From positions 1,054,001-1,118,000 of the forward strand of contig CBDBDZ010000013.1 of NCBI GenBank assembly GCA_965204215.1: a stretch of 64,000 bases of DNA, read 5' to 3'. The notes under the pieces were generated by a model. The model searched no databases. It saw nothing but the letters and a program-made list of their open reading frames with translations, and was not told the origin of the DNA. Shown one piece after another: positions 8,570 to 17,664 of the stretch (position 1 is its first letter; each line of letters begins with the position of its first letter). Both the position numbers and the translations under genes were made by a program. Origin of the DNA: CBDBDZ01 sp965204215. GTDB taxonomy: Bacteria; Pseudomonadota; Gammaproteobacteria; Pseudomonadales; GM7GCV1.

Positions 8570-8585
8570 TTACTGCGCTCGTCAA
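8553..8585. repeat. R1 half-copy forming the end of purK
   Basis: The stretch starting AGAGAGTTTTGCATAATTAC is, over about 33 bases, the reverse complement of the R1 half-copy at 53752-53784, with one mismatch. It overlaps the last five codons and the stop of purK and abuts R2 copy a. Confidence 0.85.
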
Positions 8586-8586
8586 T

Positions 8587-8690
8587 TGCGTATTTTATTG
8601 TATTTCAAGGATTCGCGACCGAGCTATCGCTCGTCGGTGGCTCTTCCTTGTGCCACATATTTGTTCGGTATTTTCATGCCGAATTAATAC
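8587..8690. repeat. R2 repeat, copy a
   Basis: Begins TGCGTATTTTATTGTATTTC, contains a hairpin CGAGCTATCGCTCGTCGG and ends GCCGAATTAATA. It is the inverted partner of R2 copy b at 10148-10285 on the other side of the alkaline phosphatase gene, and matches copy c at 55843-55972. Confidence 0.85.
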
Positions 8691-8726
8691 ACAGAACCAG
8701 ACAGAAGTCTGGTGCCTGTATAAAGT

Positions 8727-10124
8727 TTATAACTGCAAATACTTCAGCATAATGTGAAAGATATCACGTTGAGCAATTAGTGTTGGAATTTTACTTTGAT
8801 TAGCATCGTTAGCAAATAATGGTACATTGACACCAGTGTGTTCTTCGGAAAAACTTTCATTAGTTGCATAATTAATGCCTATAATGGAATTATCTTTAGT
8901 ATGTAATCTGGACATTGCGCCTGGCGTACCAACAGTTAAATTGCCAAATGGTGGGTCGGTGTACATGCTGGTTTGCGGAATGATTTGTGCAGCTTGCCCA
9001 TGATCAGCTGTTACTAAAATAAGTGTATTTGGTGATTTTTTTGCAAAATTTAAGGCTAGGTTCAGCGTGTCATCCAATTGTTCTAATTCGCCAATAGAAC
9101 CACAAGGGTTGCGTTGGTGAGCTTGTTTGTCGATAGATGCTGATTCAATAATCAAGAAAAAACCTTTATCATTTGTCAGGTGGTTTATTGCAGCTTGACT
9201 CATTGTTACCAGACTTGGTACTTGCTCAAAGTCTGGGTTAGGTTCACATTGCATACTATCTGGTACAGTAATTGTTCCAATGTATTGATAGATATAATTG
9301 AGCCAGCTGCGTTTAGGTTTTTCTGCAATTCTTCCGTTTTCTCCCCGCAGCTTCACTGGCATAGTGCTGGGTGAAAATAAGCCTAATAATTTTTTGTTAA
9401 AGGGGTGCCTATCCAGTAAATTATCATTATTAACCAGCAAGAAATTATTGTCTTTTGCCCGGTTTAACAAGCTGTTGCTACCATCCTCAACATCAAAATT
9501 AAAATGCTTGTTACCACCACCTAAAATGACATCAACATCAGAATCTACCAATTGTTCTGAAATTGAACCACGTCTGCCATTTGCCTTTGTGTAATCTTTA
9601 CAATCAACTTCAAAGTGGCCGTAGGCAATACCTTCTATCATTTGCGAAGGATTTTCACAAAAGCGTTTATCAATATGAGCAATAAATGAGGCTGGAGTGG
9701 CATCTGTGACACTGGCAGTACTCACTATTCCTGTCTTGTAACCAGCTTTTTCAGCTATTTCAATAATGGTTGTTAAATCTTCACCTGTCTTCGCAGCGGT
9801 TGAAATTCTGCCACGGCTGGTGAGTTTTCCTGTTGCAATAGAAGATGCGCTGTTGGCAGAATCAGCTACATAAACATCTTTAGAAGGGTTGTCTTCATCC
9901 ACTGTCTGTACCTGAACAGCAGCGCGTATTGGCAGGGAGTCTATAACCAGCCTGCCGTTAGTTCCTTTGAGATAGTTACGAGCTATGGTGATTTGCTGGT
10001 CATCCATTCCATCACCAATAATAAGAATGACATTACGAGACTCGGCACTACTAAATGTACAGAACATTAGCAGGGCAAGGCAGAGGGGAGTTCTAATATT
10101 GGTAAACGAATTAAACAAGTTCAT
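8727..10124 (-). CDS. Alkaline phosphatase (PhoA superfamily)
   Basis: A 465-residue exported metallophosphatase that releases phosphate from organic esters in the periplasm or outside the cell. Signal peptide residues 1-27 (ends FSSAES). Metal-site motif IIGDGMDD (35-42); nucleophile motif VADSANSASS with Ser89; late metal motif TADHGQ; final His in EEHTGVNVP. These are the landmarks of the PhoA family. The gene is alone, on the opposite strand to purK and sox, and is bracketed by two inverted copies of R2 (8587-8690 and 10148-10285), which suggests it could move or flip as a cassette. No Pho box was identified by eye. Confidence 0.9.
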   Translation of the reverse strand: MNLFNSFTNIRTPLCLALLMFCTFSSAESRNVILIIGDGMDDQQITIARNYLKGTNGRLVIDSLPIRAAVQVQTVDEDNPSKDVYVADSANSASSIATGKLTSRGRISTAAKTGEDLTTIIEIAEKAGYKTGIVSTASVTDATPASFIAHIDKRFCENPSQMIEGIAYGHFEVDCKDYTKANGRRGSISEQLVDSDVDVILGGGNKHFNFDVEDGSNSLLNRAKDNNFLLVNNDNLLDRHPFNKKLLGLFSPSTMPVKLRGENGRIAEKPKRSWLNYIYQYIGTITVPDSMQCEPNPDFEQVPSLVTMSQAAINHLTNDKGFFLIIESASIDKQAHQRNPCGSIGELEQLDDTLNLALNFAKKSPNTLILVTADHGQAAQIIPQTSMYTDPPFGNLTVGTPGAMSRLHTKDNSIIGINYATNESFSEEHTGVNVPLFANDANQSKIPTLIAQRDIFHIMLKYLQL

Positions 10125-10147
10125 ATCAAATTGATTAAAAAGGTCTA

Positions 10148-10285
10148 TTTATTCGGCATGAAAATGCCGAATAAATATGTGGCATAGTGCCGCCGACGAG
10201 CGATAGCTCGGTCGCGAATCCTTGAAATACAAGAGAATTTGCATATTTTTGTTAGTATTTCAAGGATGAACAATAAAATACACAG
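10148..10285. repeat. R2 repeat, copy b (inverted relative to copy a)
   Basis: Read on the minus strand it shows the same blocks as copy c at 55843: TATTTTATTG, TTGAAATACTAACAA, the GCTCGTCGGCGGCAC core, and the end GCCACATATTTATTCGGC. It sits just upstream of the alkaline phosphatase start. In the 309-bp gap 10125-10433 the rest (10286-10433) is the AT-rich leader of the sox operon, with no clear promoter found. Confidence 0.85.
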
Positions 10286-10433
10286 GAACGATATTTTATG
10301 GCGAGGTTAATATTATAATATAAAAATAATAGCCTGTCGTATTTAGTTAGCCCTTAGGCGGTTTTAAAGTTTCACTAATTTATGGGTTTAACTACTATGG
10401 GCGCCCGCTATAAAGCGTCAAAGTTTATATAAT

Positions 10434-11693
10434 ATGACTATGCAAAAATATTCGGCGTTTAGCCTGATTAAAAATGCTTTTACCAATCATCAAAATTGGC
10501 AACGGCAATGGCGTAATCCTGAGCCTAAAAGTCATTACGATGTTATTTTAATTGGTGGGGGTGGACACGGTCTAGCCACTGCGTACTATCTCGCTAAAGA
10601 ACACGGCATTACCAATGTGGCAGTATTGGAAAAAGGATATCTGGGTGGGGGTAACACTGGGCGTAATACCACTATTGTTCGTTCAAATTATTTGTGGGAC
10701 GAAGCTGCACACCTTTACGAACATTCGATGAAATTATGGGAAAGTTTATCGCAAGATATTAACTATAATGTTATGTTTTCTCAACGTGGCGTTTTAAGTT
10801 TAGGGCATACGCTACAAGATATGCGCGATATTGAACGTCGTGTGAACGCAAATATTCTCAACGGGATTGACAGCGAATTGGTCGATGTTCCTCGCATTAA
10901 TGAAATTGTCCCCATTTTAAATACATCACCCAATGCACGCTATCCAGTATTAGGAGCCTCATTTCAACCAAGAGCTGGTGTCGCCAGGCACGATGCAGTG
11001 GCATGGGGCTATGCTCGCGCTGCCGATAGTTTGGGCGTAGATATTTTTCAACAATGTGAAGTTGAAGGTTTTGACATTCAAAACAACGCAGTCAAAGGTG
11101 TTAAAACGTCTCGGTTGGGCAATATTACAGCCGATAGAGTTGGGGTGGTTGTTGCAGGTAATTCAGGTGTTGTTGCGAAAATGGCTGGCTTTAAATTACC
11201 ATTAGAATCGCATCCACTTCAGGCATTTGTATCTGAACCTTTAAAACCTGTGCTGCATACGGTAGTTATGTCGAATCAAGTTCATGCTTATTGTAGTCAG
11301 TCTGATAAAGGCGACCTGGTAATTGGTGCTGGCATTGATGGTTATTTGGGCTATGGTCAACGTGGTTCCTATAATATTGTTGAACACACGGCAGCATCTA
11401 TGCTTGAAATGTTTCCAATATTCAGCAGGGTCAAAATTAATCGCCAATGGGGCGGAATAGTAGATACCTGCCCTGATGCCTGCCCAATCATTAGCGAAAC
11501 ACCTGTTGAAAACCTTTATTTTAACTGTGGCTGGGGAACAGGGGGCTTTAAAGGCACTCCTGGCTCTGGTCATGTATTTGCCGCCAGTTTAGCTAGTGGT
11601 AATATGCATGAATTGGCTAAACCTTTTTCCATGTTCCGTTTTCATACAGGAGCATTAATTGATGAGCACGGCGCTGCTGGAGTAGCTCACTGA
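10434..11693 (+). CDS. soxB: Heterotetrameric sarcosine oxidase, beta subunit
   Basis: SoxB carries the FAD site that oxidises sarcosine and contributes to the FMN site of the SoxBDAG enzyme. The 419-residue protein has the dinucleotide motif VILIGGGGHGLATAYYLA (about 38-55), the EKGYLGGGNTGRNTT stretch, RAGVARHDAVAWGYARAAD with the conserved His of the FMN-attachment region, and FNCGWGTGGFKGTPGSG near the C-terminus. The length is typical. It overlaps soxD by one base, starting a tightly packed operon soxB-soxD-soxA-soxG followed by formate dehydrogenase genes, consistent with complete oxidation of the N-methyl group. Confidence 0.95.
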   Translation: MTMQKYSAFSLIKNAFTNHQNWQRQWRNPEPKSHYDVILIGGGGHGLATAYYLAKEHGITNVAVLEKGYLGGGNTGRNTTIVRSNYLWDEAAHLYEHSMKLWESLSQDINYNVMFSQRGVLSLGHTLQDMRDIERRVNANILNGIDSELVDVPRINEIVPILNTSPNARYPVLGASFQPRAGVARHDAVAWGYARAADSLGVDIFQQCEVEGFDIQNNAVKGVKTSRLGNITADRVGVVVAGNSGVVAKMAGFKLPLESHPLQAFVSEPLKPVLHTVVMSNQVHAYCSQSDKGDLVIGAGIDGYLGYGQRGSYNIVEHTAASMLEMFPIFSRVKINRQWGGIVDTCPDACPIISETPVENLYFNCGWGTGGFKGTPGSGHVFAASLASGNMHELAKPFSMFRFHTGALIDEHGAAGVAH

Positions 11694-11980
11694 TGTTTAC
11701 TATCTACTGCCCATATTGCTGTGAGCGTCGTGAACAGGAAGAGTTTCATCCAGCTGGTGAAGCGCATATAGAGCGCCCCAAAGATCCGGACAACTGCACC
11801 GACAAAGAATGGGGTGATTATTTATTTTTTCGCAAAAATACTAAAGGTAAGCACCATGAATTGTGGGTGCATGCGGTAGGTTGTCGAAAATTTTTCAATG
11901 TCACGCGTGACACTGTAAGCTACGAAATATTGGAAACCTACAAAATAGGAGAGAAACCCACTGTTGCAGGAGACGCCTAA
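11693..11980 (+). CDS. soxD: Sarcosine oxidase, delta subunit
   Basis: A 95-residue zinc-binding subunit of the tetrameric sarcosine oxidase. The N-terminal CPYCCERREQEEF holds Cys ligands, and HAVGCRKFFNVTRDT near residue 63-77 holds a further Cys; the middle part has the usual WxxYLFFRKNTKG and HELWVH motifs. Start and stop overlap soxB and soxA by one base each. SoxD stabilises the complex and has no separate catalytic role. Confidence 0.95.
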   Translation: MFTIYCPYCCERREQEEFHPAGEAHIERPKDPDNCTDKEWGDYLFFRKNTKGKHHELWVHAVGCRKFFNVTRDTVSYEILETYKIGEKPTVAGDA

Positions 11981-14928
11981 TGCAGTATAGGAACATTAAT
12001 CGATTACAAAACAATGCCATTAATACAGGCCTCAAGACAGATCATGAAATTACTTTCAAATATAACGGTAAACTATACAAGGGTTATGAAGGAGATACGG
12101 TAGCATCAGCACTGCTTGCCAATGGAATTACGTTGTTTGGCAGAAGTTTTAAATACGCCAGGCCTAGAGGCGTATTTAGTGCAGGTGTTGAAGAACCCAA
12201 TGCGATGTTACAAGTAGGGGCGACAGATGCCTACCAGGTGCCGAATGTCAAAGCGACTGAACAGTTAATTTATGAGGGTTTAGAGTGTAAAAGTACCAAT
12301 GGCTGGCCTAGCTTATCTATTGATATTATGCGACCCTTTGGAGCGTTGCTAGGTCGGTTTATGCCTCCAGGCTTTTACTATAAGACTTTTATGTTCCCGG
12401 CGATGCTGTGGCATTTTTACGAAAGAATCATTCGTCTTGGCGCTGGTATTGGGCAATCACCCAAGGTTGAAGATCCAGATATTTATGACAAAATTAATCA
12501 TCATGCTGATGTGCTTATTGTCGGCGCTGGCGTAGCTGGTATCAATGCAGCTTTAGAAGCAGGCAGAGCCAATAAGCGCGTTATTATTATGGATGAAAAC
12601 CCCAATTTTGGAGGTCAATTACTTTATAAAAGCGTTGATAATTCTAAATCTTCACAGTGGCTAGCCTCTAGTCTAAAGGAATTAAAAGCTATGGGGCATG
12701 TACAGATGTTTACGCATTGTACAGTGTATGGTGCTTTCGATCATAATTTTTATACGGCATCGCAGAAATGTACTGATCACCTCGCCCATGGTAAAGGCGT
12801 TAGACATCGCTTACACAGAATACGCGCGGTTAATGTTGTTTTTGCTACAGGCGCAATCGAGAGACCCATCGTTTTCAATAACAACGATAAGCCTGGGTGC
12901 ATGCTTGCTGATGCGGTAATTAAATACATTAATTATTATGCTGTAGTGCCAGGTCAAAAATTGGTGCTAATGACCAGTAATGACAATGCTTACAATGCAG
13001 CCTTAGCTTGGCACAAAGCAGGTCGGGAAGTGGTTGCGATTATTGATAGCAGATATTCATCATCAGGTATATTACCTAAATTGGCTATTGAATCTGGTAT
13101 TGCAGTTCACTTTGGTAAAGCTGTTATAGACAGCAAAGGATTAGGGCGCGTCAAAGCAGCGGTTATTGCAGATATTGAGGACATTTCAAGTGGCGTAGCC
13201 TCTGTAGTCATTGGCTCTCAACAAGTACTAAAATGCGATACCATAGCAACCTCAGGCGGTTGGAATCCAGTGCTGCATTTAACTTGTCATACAGGTAATA
13301 AACCTCAGTGGCGTGATGATATTCAGGCTTTTGTTCCTGTATTATCGCGTAGTCAACAAGCCGTTGGTGCGCTAGCAGGCGATTTTAACGGTGAATTTGA
13401 TGTTCAGGATAACGGAGAGTCGCAATATCTTTATTACGTCAAACATGTCAAGGGTAATGTTAGTAAACAGTTTGTTGATATGCAGCTAGATGTAACAGCA
13501 ACTGGAATTGAGCTAGCAACACGTGAAGGCTTTGAGTCGATAGAACACGTCAAGCGTTACACTGCAATGGGCTTTGGTACGGATCAGGGAAAAACCTCTA
13601 ATATTAACGGCATGGCGATTGTAGCCAGGGTTTTAGATAAACCTATTTCAGAAGTTGGAACTACCATATTTCGACCAAATTATACCCCCGTTTCCTTTGG
13701 TGCAGTAACAGGTAGACAGGTTAAAGCGTTGTTTGAACCCAAACGCTATACAGCTATTCAACTTTGGCATGAAAAACAAAACCCTGTATTTGAAGATGTA
13801 GGTCAATGGAAACGACCTAGATATTTTCCTAAAGTTGTTAACGGCGTTTTAGAAACGATGGATGAGGCAGTTAATAGAGAATGTTTGGCTGTTCGTAATT
13901 CAGTAGGTATTTTAGATGCTTCGACATTAGGTAAAATTGATATACAAGGCCCTGATGCTCGAGAATTCTTAAACCGCATCTATACTAACTCATGGAATAA
14001 ACTGGCCGTTGGCAGTTGCCGCTATGGTTTAATGTGCGGAGAGGACGGTTTGGTGATTGATGATGGTGTAACAGTTTGCCTTGGAGAAAATCATTTTATG
14101 ATGCATACCACGACAGGTGGGGCGGCTTCAGTTTTAGAGTGGTTAGAGCTTTGGCATCAGACTGAGTGGACAGAATTGAAGGTCTATTTCAACTCGGTAA
14201 CCGATCATTGGTGCACAGTTGCTGTAGCAGGACCAAACGCAAGAGCCTTAATTAGTGAGTTGACAGATTGTGATTTAGACCCAGAGAATTTTAAATTTAT
14301 GCAGTGGCGAAGTGCCACTGTAGCAGGGGTTCCTGCTAGAATCTATCGAATTTCATTTACTGGTGAAACATCATTTGAAATTAATGTCAGTGCCAATTAC
14401 GGTTTGGCGCTTTGGGAAAAAGTGATGGAACGTGGCGAAAAATATGGTATAACACCTTATGGTACTGAAGCCATGCATGTACTTCGAGCGGAAAAAGGCT
14501 TTCCCATTATTGGTCAAGATACCGATGGTTCCATTAGTGCTAACAATTTGGGCATGGGCAGAATGATTAATTTTTCCAAACCCTTTAGCTTTATTGGCAA
14601 ACGCGGTATGTATATGCCAGAGCATCAAAAAGAAAATGCGAAACAATTGGTTGGTTTGTTAACAGATAACCCGAGCAAAGTGTTGGCGGAAGGCGCGCAA
14701 TTAATTTTTGACCTGGATGAACCCATACCGATGACCATGGTGGGGCATGTTACCTCAAGCTATTATAGCGCTGTATTAGGGCATAGTATTGCACTGGCTA
14801 TGGTTAAAGGAGGTCATCATCGAATGGGTGATACCCTGTATGCCGCGCATGTCGATGGTACTATGGTTAAAGTTAAGATTTGTAACAGTGTGTTTTTTGA
14901 TTTAGACGGAGAGCGTCAACGTGGCTAA
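11980..14928 (+). CDS. soxA: Sarcosine oxidase, alpha subunit
   Basis: A 982-residue subunit that binds NAD+ and, through its C-terminal half, tetrahydrofolate, so that the methyl carbon leaves as 5,10-methylene-THF. Order: a 2Fe-2S-like N-terminal domain without the cluster (about 25-100, YARPRGVFSAGVEEPNAM), an NAD-binding Rossmann domain (VLIVGAGVAGINAALEAGR, about 175-193; VVFATGAIERPIVF), a second nucleotide domain, and GcvT-type folate-binding domains from about residue 600 to the end (RPNYTPVSFG, GEDGLVIDDGV, FEINVSANYG). Length is normal for SoxA. It overlaps soxG by 8 bp. Confidence 0.95.
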   Translation: MQYRNINRLQNNAINTGLKTDHEITFKYNGKLYKGYEGDTVASALLANGITLFGRSFKYARPRGVFSAGVEEPNAMLQVGATDAYQVPNVKATEQLIYEGLECKSTNGWPSLSIDIMRPFGALLGRFMPPGFYYKTFMFPAMLWHFYERIIRLGAGIGQSPKVEDPDIYDKINHHADVLIVGAGVAGINAALEAGRANKRVIIMDENPNFGGQLLYKSVDNSKSSQWLASSLKELKAMGHVQMFTHCTVYGAFDHNFYTASQKCTDHLAHGKGVRHRLHRIRAVNVVFATGAIERPIVFNNNDKPGCMLADAVIKYINYYAVVPGQKLVLMTSNDNAYNAALAWHKAGREVVAIIDSRYSSSGILPKLAIESGIAVHFGKAVIDSKGLGRVKAAVIADIEDISSGVASVVIGSQQVLKCDTIATSGGWNPVLHLTCHTGNKPQWRDDIQAFVPVLSRSQQAVGALAGDFNGEFDVQDNGESQYLYYVKHVKGNVSKQFVDMQLDVTATGIELATREGFESIEHVKRYTAMGFGTDQGKTSNINGMAIVARVLDKPISEVGTTIFRPNYTPVSFGAVTGRQVKALFEPKRYTAIQLWHEKQNPVFEDVGQWKRPRYFPKVVNGVLETMDEAVNRECLAVRNSVGILDASTLGKIDIQGPDAREFLNRIYTNSWNKLAVGSCRYGLMCGEDGLVIDDGVTVCLGENHFMMHTTTGGAASVLEWLELWHQTEWTELKVYFNSVTDHWCTVAVAGPNARALISELTDCDLDPENFKFMQWRSATVAGVPARIYRISFTGETSFEINVSANYGLALWEKVMERGEKYGITPYGTEAMHVLRAEKGFPIIGQDTDGSISANNLGMGRMINFSKPFSFIGKRGMYMPEHQKENAKQLVGLLTDNPSKVLAEGAQLIFDLDEPIPMTMVGHVTSSYYSAVLGHSIALAMVKGGHHRMGDTLYAAHVDGTMVKVKICNSVFFDLDGERQRG

Positions 14929-15556
14929 TTCCCAATGGTATCATTTAGAAAACCTGCTGCCAGATATTCAATCTATTGATGCTGATAACATTGAAGGCAA
15001 GTCACCTTTAGCCAATACGAATTATGCGGCTGGTTTAGTAAGAACATCGTCGATTCATTTTGAAGAAAAAGCCTTTTTGGGGCATTTGGTGCTTCGTGTG
15101 GATGGAGCAGATAAAAACTTTCAAAAAGGCATCAAGAATTGTTTAGGTGTAGAACTACCTACTACTGCATTAACCAGTCAGCAGTCAGATACTGCCACTC
15201 TGTGTTGGGTTTCACCCAATGAATGGCTAATAATGGTTGCAGGCGATCAAACTTTTGCAATAGAATCTGCACTACGCGAACAGTTAACAGGTCATTATGC
15301 GTTGGTTAATGTCAGTGGCGGTCAGACTTTACTGAGTATTAGCGGTGACAATGTCATTAATTTGTTAAAAAAATCTGGCGGCTACGATTTTTCTGGAACA
15401 GACTTTGTCATAGATAAAGTTATTACCACCAATATTGCCAGTGCTCAAGCCTTGATTAGACGTGTGGCAACAAACCAATTTGATTTGGTGATTCGCCGCA
15501 GTTTTGCCGACTATCTGTTTTCATGGCTGGACGACGCTGCCAGCGAGTATCTATAA
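14921..15556 (+). CDS. soxG: Sarcosine oxidase, gamma subunit
   Basis: A 211-residue subunit resembling the C-terminal folate-binding part of GcvT-like proteins. Recognisable are the SPLAN start, WVSPNEWLIMV (about 98-108), ALVNVSGGQTLLSISG (about 126-141), and the ending FDLVIRRSFADYLFSWLDDA. It completes the SoxBDAG set. The GTG at 14921 overlaps the end of soxA by eight bases. Only 14 bp separate it from fdsG, so sox and fds are very likely one transcript. Confidence 0.93.
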   Translation: MANSQWYHLENLLPDIQSIDADNIEGKSPLANTNYAAGLVRTSSIHFEEKAFLGHLVLRVDGADKNFQKGIKNCLGVELPTTALTSQQSDTATLCWVSPNEWLIMVAGDQTFAIESALREQLTGHYALVNVSGGQTLLSISGDNVINLLKKSGGYDFSGTDFVIDKVITTNIASAQALIRRVATNQFDLVIRRSFADYLFSWLDDAASEYL

Positions 15557-15570
15557 CTAATTCGAACGTT

Positions 15571-16065
15571 ATGACAACAAACATATCCAGCATTGCTTTC
15601 TCAGATAAGGGTATAAGCCCTGAATTATCAGAAATCATTAACGCGAATTGTATGAAAGAAGGTTCCTTGCTGCCTGTACTTCATGCGGTACAAAACCTAA
15701 AAGGTTACATTCCGCAAGAGTGGGTTGCAGCTATAGCTAAAGGTTTAAACCTTTCCAGAGCTGAAGTACATGGTGTCATTACCTTTTACACACATTTTTA
15801 TACGAAAAAACCAGCTAATCATCGAATACAGGTTTGCCGTGCTGAGTCTTGTCAGGCCATGGGTTCAAGGCAACTTGAATCAGCTGTTAAAGAGCGCTTG
15901 GGTATAGACTATGAACAACACAGCGACGATAATCAATTTGAATTGGAAGAAGTTTATTGTCTGGGCAACTGTGCGTGCTCTCCTTCAATTATGATTGATG
16001 ACAAATTATACGGACGGGTCAATGCTGCACGCTTTAATCAATTAATGGATAATTTGGGAGTATAG
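15571..16065 (+). CDS. fdsG: NAD-dependent formate dehydrogenase, gamma subunit
   Basis: A 164-residue NuoE-like subunit with one 2Fe-2S cluster. The four Cys ligands are in CRAESCQAMG (about 88-97) and in CLGNCACSP (about 130-138). The N-terminal helical part (LSEIINANCMKEGSLLPVL, then VHGVITFYTHF) is typical. The ATG at 15571 is preferred over the longer open frame because family similarity begins here. FdsG passes electrons between FdsA and the FMN of FdsB in the soluble, cytoplasmic, molybdenum formate dehydrogenase that turns formate and NAD+ into CO2 and NADH. Confidence 0.93.
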   Translation: MTTNISSIAFSDKGISPELSEIINANCMKEGSLLPVLHAVQNLKGYIPQEWVAAIAKGLNLSRAEVHGVITFYTHFYTKKPANHRIQVCRAESCQAMGSRQLESAVKERLGIDYEQHSDDNQFELEEVYCLGNCACSPSIMIDDKLYGRVNAARFNQLMDNLGV

Positions 16066-16068
16066 ACT

Positions 16069-17643
16069 ATGGTGGATTCAATTAAAGTATTCGTTCCCCT
16101 TGACACTACGGCACTTTCGCTAGGTGCTGATGAGGTTGCGCAGGCAATTATAGAAAACGCTGATACTCATAATATCAACATTGAGGTTATTCGCAATGGT
16201 TCTCGTGGAATGATGTGGTTAGAGCCACTGGTTGAAGTAGAGACAGAGCAGGGGCGAGTCGCTTATGGAGCAATAACGGCAAGTGATGTGCCAGTATTGT
16301 TTGATTCGTATTTTTATCAAGGTGAAAGTTCACACGCATCCTGTCTGGGTTTAACTGAAGACTTAAAGTTTTTAAAACAGCAACAACGCCTTACATTTAA
16401 ACGGGTTGGCATTATCAACCCGACTGACTTAGACGATTATATCGCTCACGAGGGTTATAAAGGATTAGAGCGCGCATTAAAACTAACGCCACAACAAATT
16501 GTCGATGAAGTCAAAGCGTCAGGGTTACGCGGTCGTGGCGGAGCAGGTTTTCCGGCTGGTATTAAGTGGCAAACTGTTTTAGATTCTGAGCCAGCAGGTG
16601 CTAATCCTCTTACTGTCGATCAACAAAATAATACTCAAAAGTATATTGTCTGTAATGCTGATGAAGGCGATTCAGGTACGTTTTCTGACCGTATGATTAT
16701 GGAAGGCGACCCTTTCATGCTTATTGAAGGTATGACTATTGCAGGTTTGGCTGTGGGTGCTACCAAGGGCTACATTTATTTACGCTCGGAATATCCTCAA
16801 GCTGAAAAACAGCTTAATCAAGCCATTGATAATGCTTATGAGCGCAATTATTTAGGCGATAATATTTGCGGTACAAAGCAAAACTTTCACCTTGAAGTAC
16901 GCCTGGCAGCAGGCGCTTATATTTGCGGTGAAGAAACCGCGTTATTAGAAAGTCTGGAAGGTAAAAGAGGAATGGTTCGGGCCAAGCCTCCACTACCTGC
17001 AATAGAAGGCTTTATGGGACAACCAACTGTAGTTAATAATGTGATTACACTTGCGTCAGCAACCGCGATACTGGCAAATGGTGCAGAAAGTTACAGCGAA
17101 TATGGAGTGAATCGATCGAAAGGCACATTGCCTTTTCAATTATCGGGGAATATTAAACAAGGCGGTTTGGTTGAGTTAGCTTTTGGTTATACCTTGCGCG
17201 ATTTAATCGAAGTGTTTGGCGCAGGAACTTTTTCCGGAAGGCCTGCAAAAGCTGTTCAAGTCGGTGGACCACTGGGTGCTTATTTGCCCGAATCACAATG
17301 GGATACAGCACTGGACTATGAAGCCTATGCTGCAATGGGAGCGATGATAGGCCATGGTGGTATTGTAGTGTTTGATGATAGTGCCGATATGGCGCTGCAA
17401 GCTGAATTTGCAATGGAGTTTTGTGTCAAAGAATCCTGTGGTAAATGCACGCCTTGTCGAATTGGTTCAGTACGCGGTGTAGAAACTATTCAAAAAATAC
17501 GTACTGATGAACAAAAAGATGATAATATACAGTTATTATCTGAACTATGCGATACCATGTTTGATGGTTCGCTATGTGCCATGGGCGGTATGACACCAGT
17601 GCCAGTGCGCAGCATTATGCAGCATTTTAGTGATGAACTGTAA
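16069..17643 (+). CDS. fdsB: NAD-dependent formate dehydrogenase, beta subunit
   Basis: A 524-residue NuoF-like subunit with FMN, NAD+ and one 4Fe-4S cluster. After an N-terminal thioredoxin-like part it has GLRGRGGAGFPAGIKW (FMN/NAD site, about 150-165), YIVCNADEGDSGTFSDR (about 191-207), GAYICGEETALLESLEGKRG (about 283-302) and the cluster ligands ESCGKCTPCRIG (about 453-464). It uses the electrons from formate to reduce NAD+. It lies 3 bp after fdsG and 21 bp before fdsA. Confidence 0.95.
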   Translation: MVDSIKVFVPLDTTALSLGADEVAQAIIENADTHNINIEVIRNGSRGMMWLEPLVEVETEQGRVAYGAITASDVPVLFDSYFYQGESSHASCLGLTEDLKFLKQQQRLTFKRVGIINPTDLDDYIAHEGYKGLERALKLTPQQIVDEVKASGLRGRGGAGFPAGIKWQTVLDSEPAGANPLTVDQQNNTQKYIVCNADEGDSGTFSDRMIMEGDPFMLIEGMTIAGLAVGATKGYIYLRSEYPQAEKQLNQAIDNAYERNYLGDNICGTKQNFHLEVRLAAGAYICGEETALLESLEGKRGMVRAKPPLPAIEGFMGQPTVVNNVITLASATAILANGAESYSEYGVNRSKGTLPFQLSGNIKQGGLVELAFGYTLRDLIEVFGAGTFSGRPAKAVQVGGPLGAYLPESQWDTALDYEAYAAMGAMIGHGGIVVFDDSADMALQAEFAMEFCVKESCGKCTPCRIGSVRGVETIQKIRTDEQKDDNIQLLSELCDTMFDGSLCAMGGMTPVPVRSIMQHFSDEL

Positions 17644-17664
17644 TAAATCAAACGAGTTATAACG

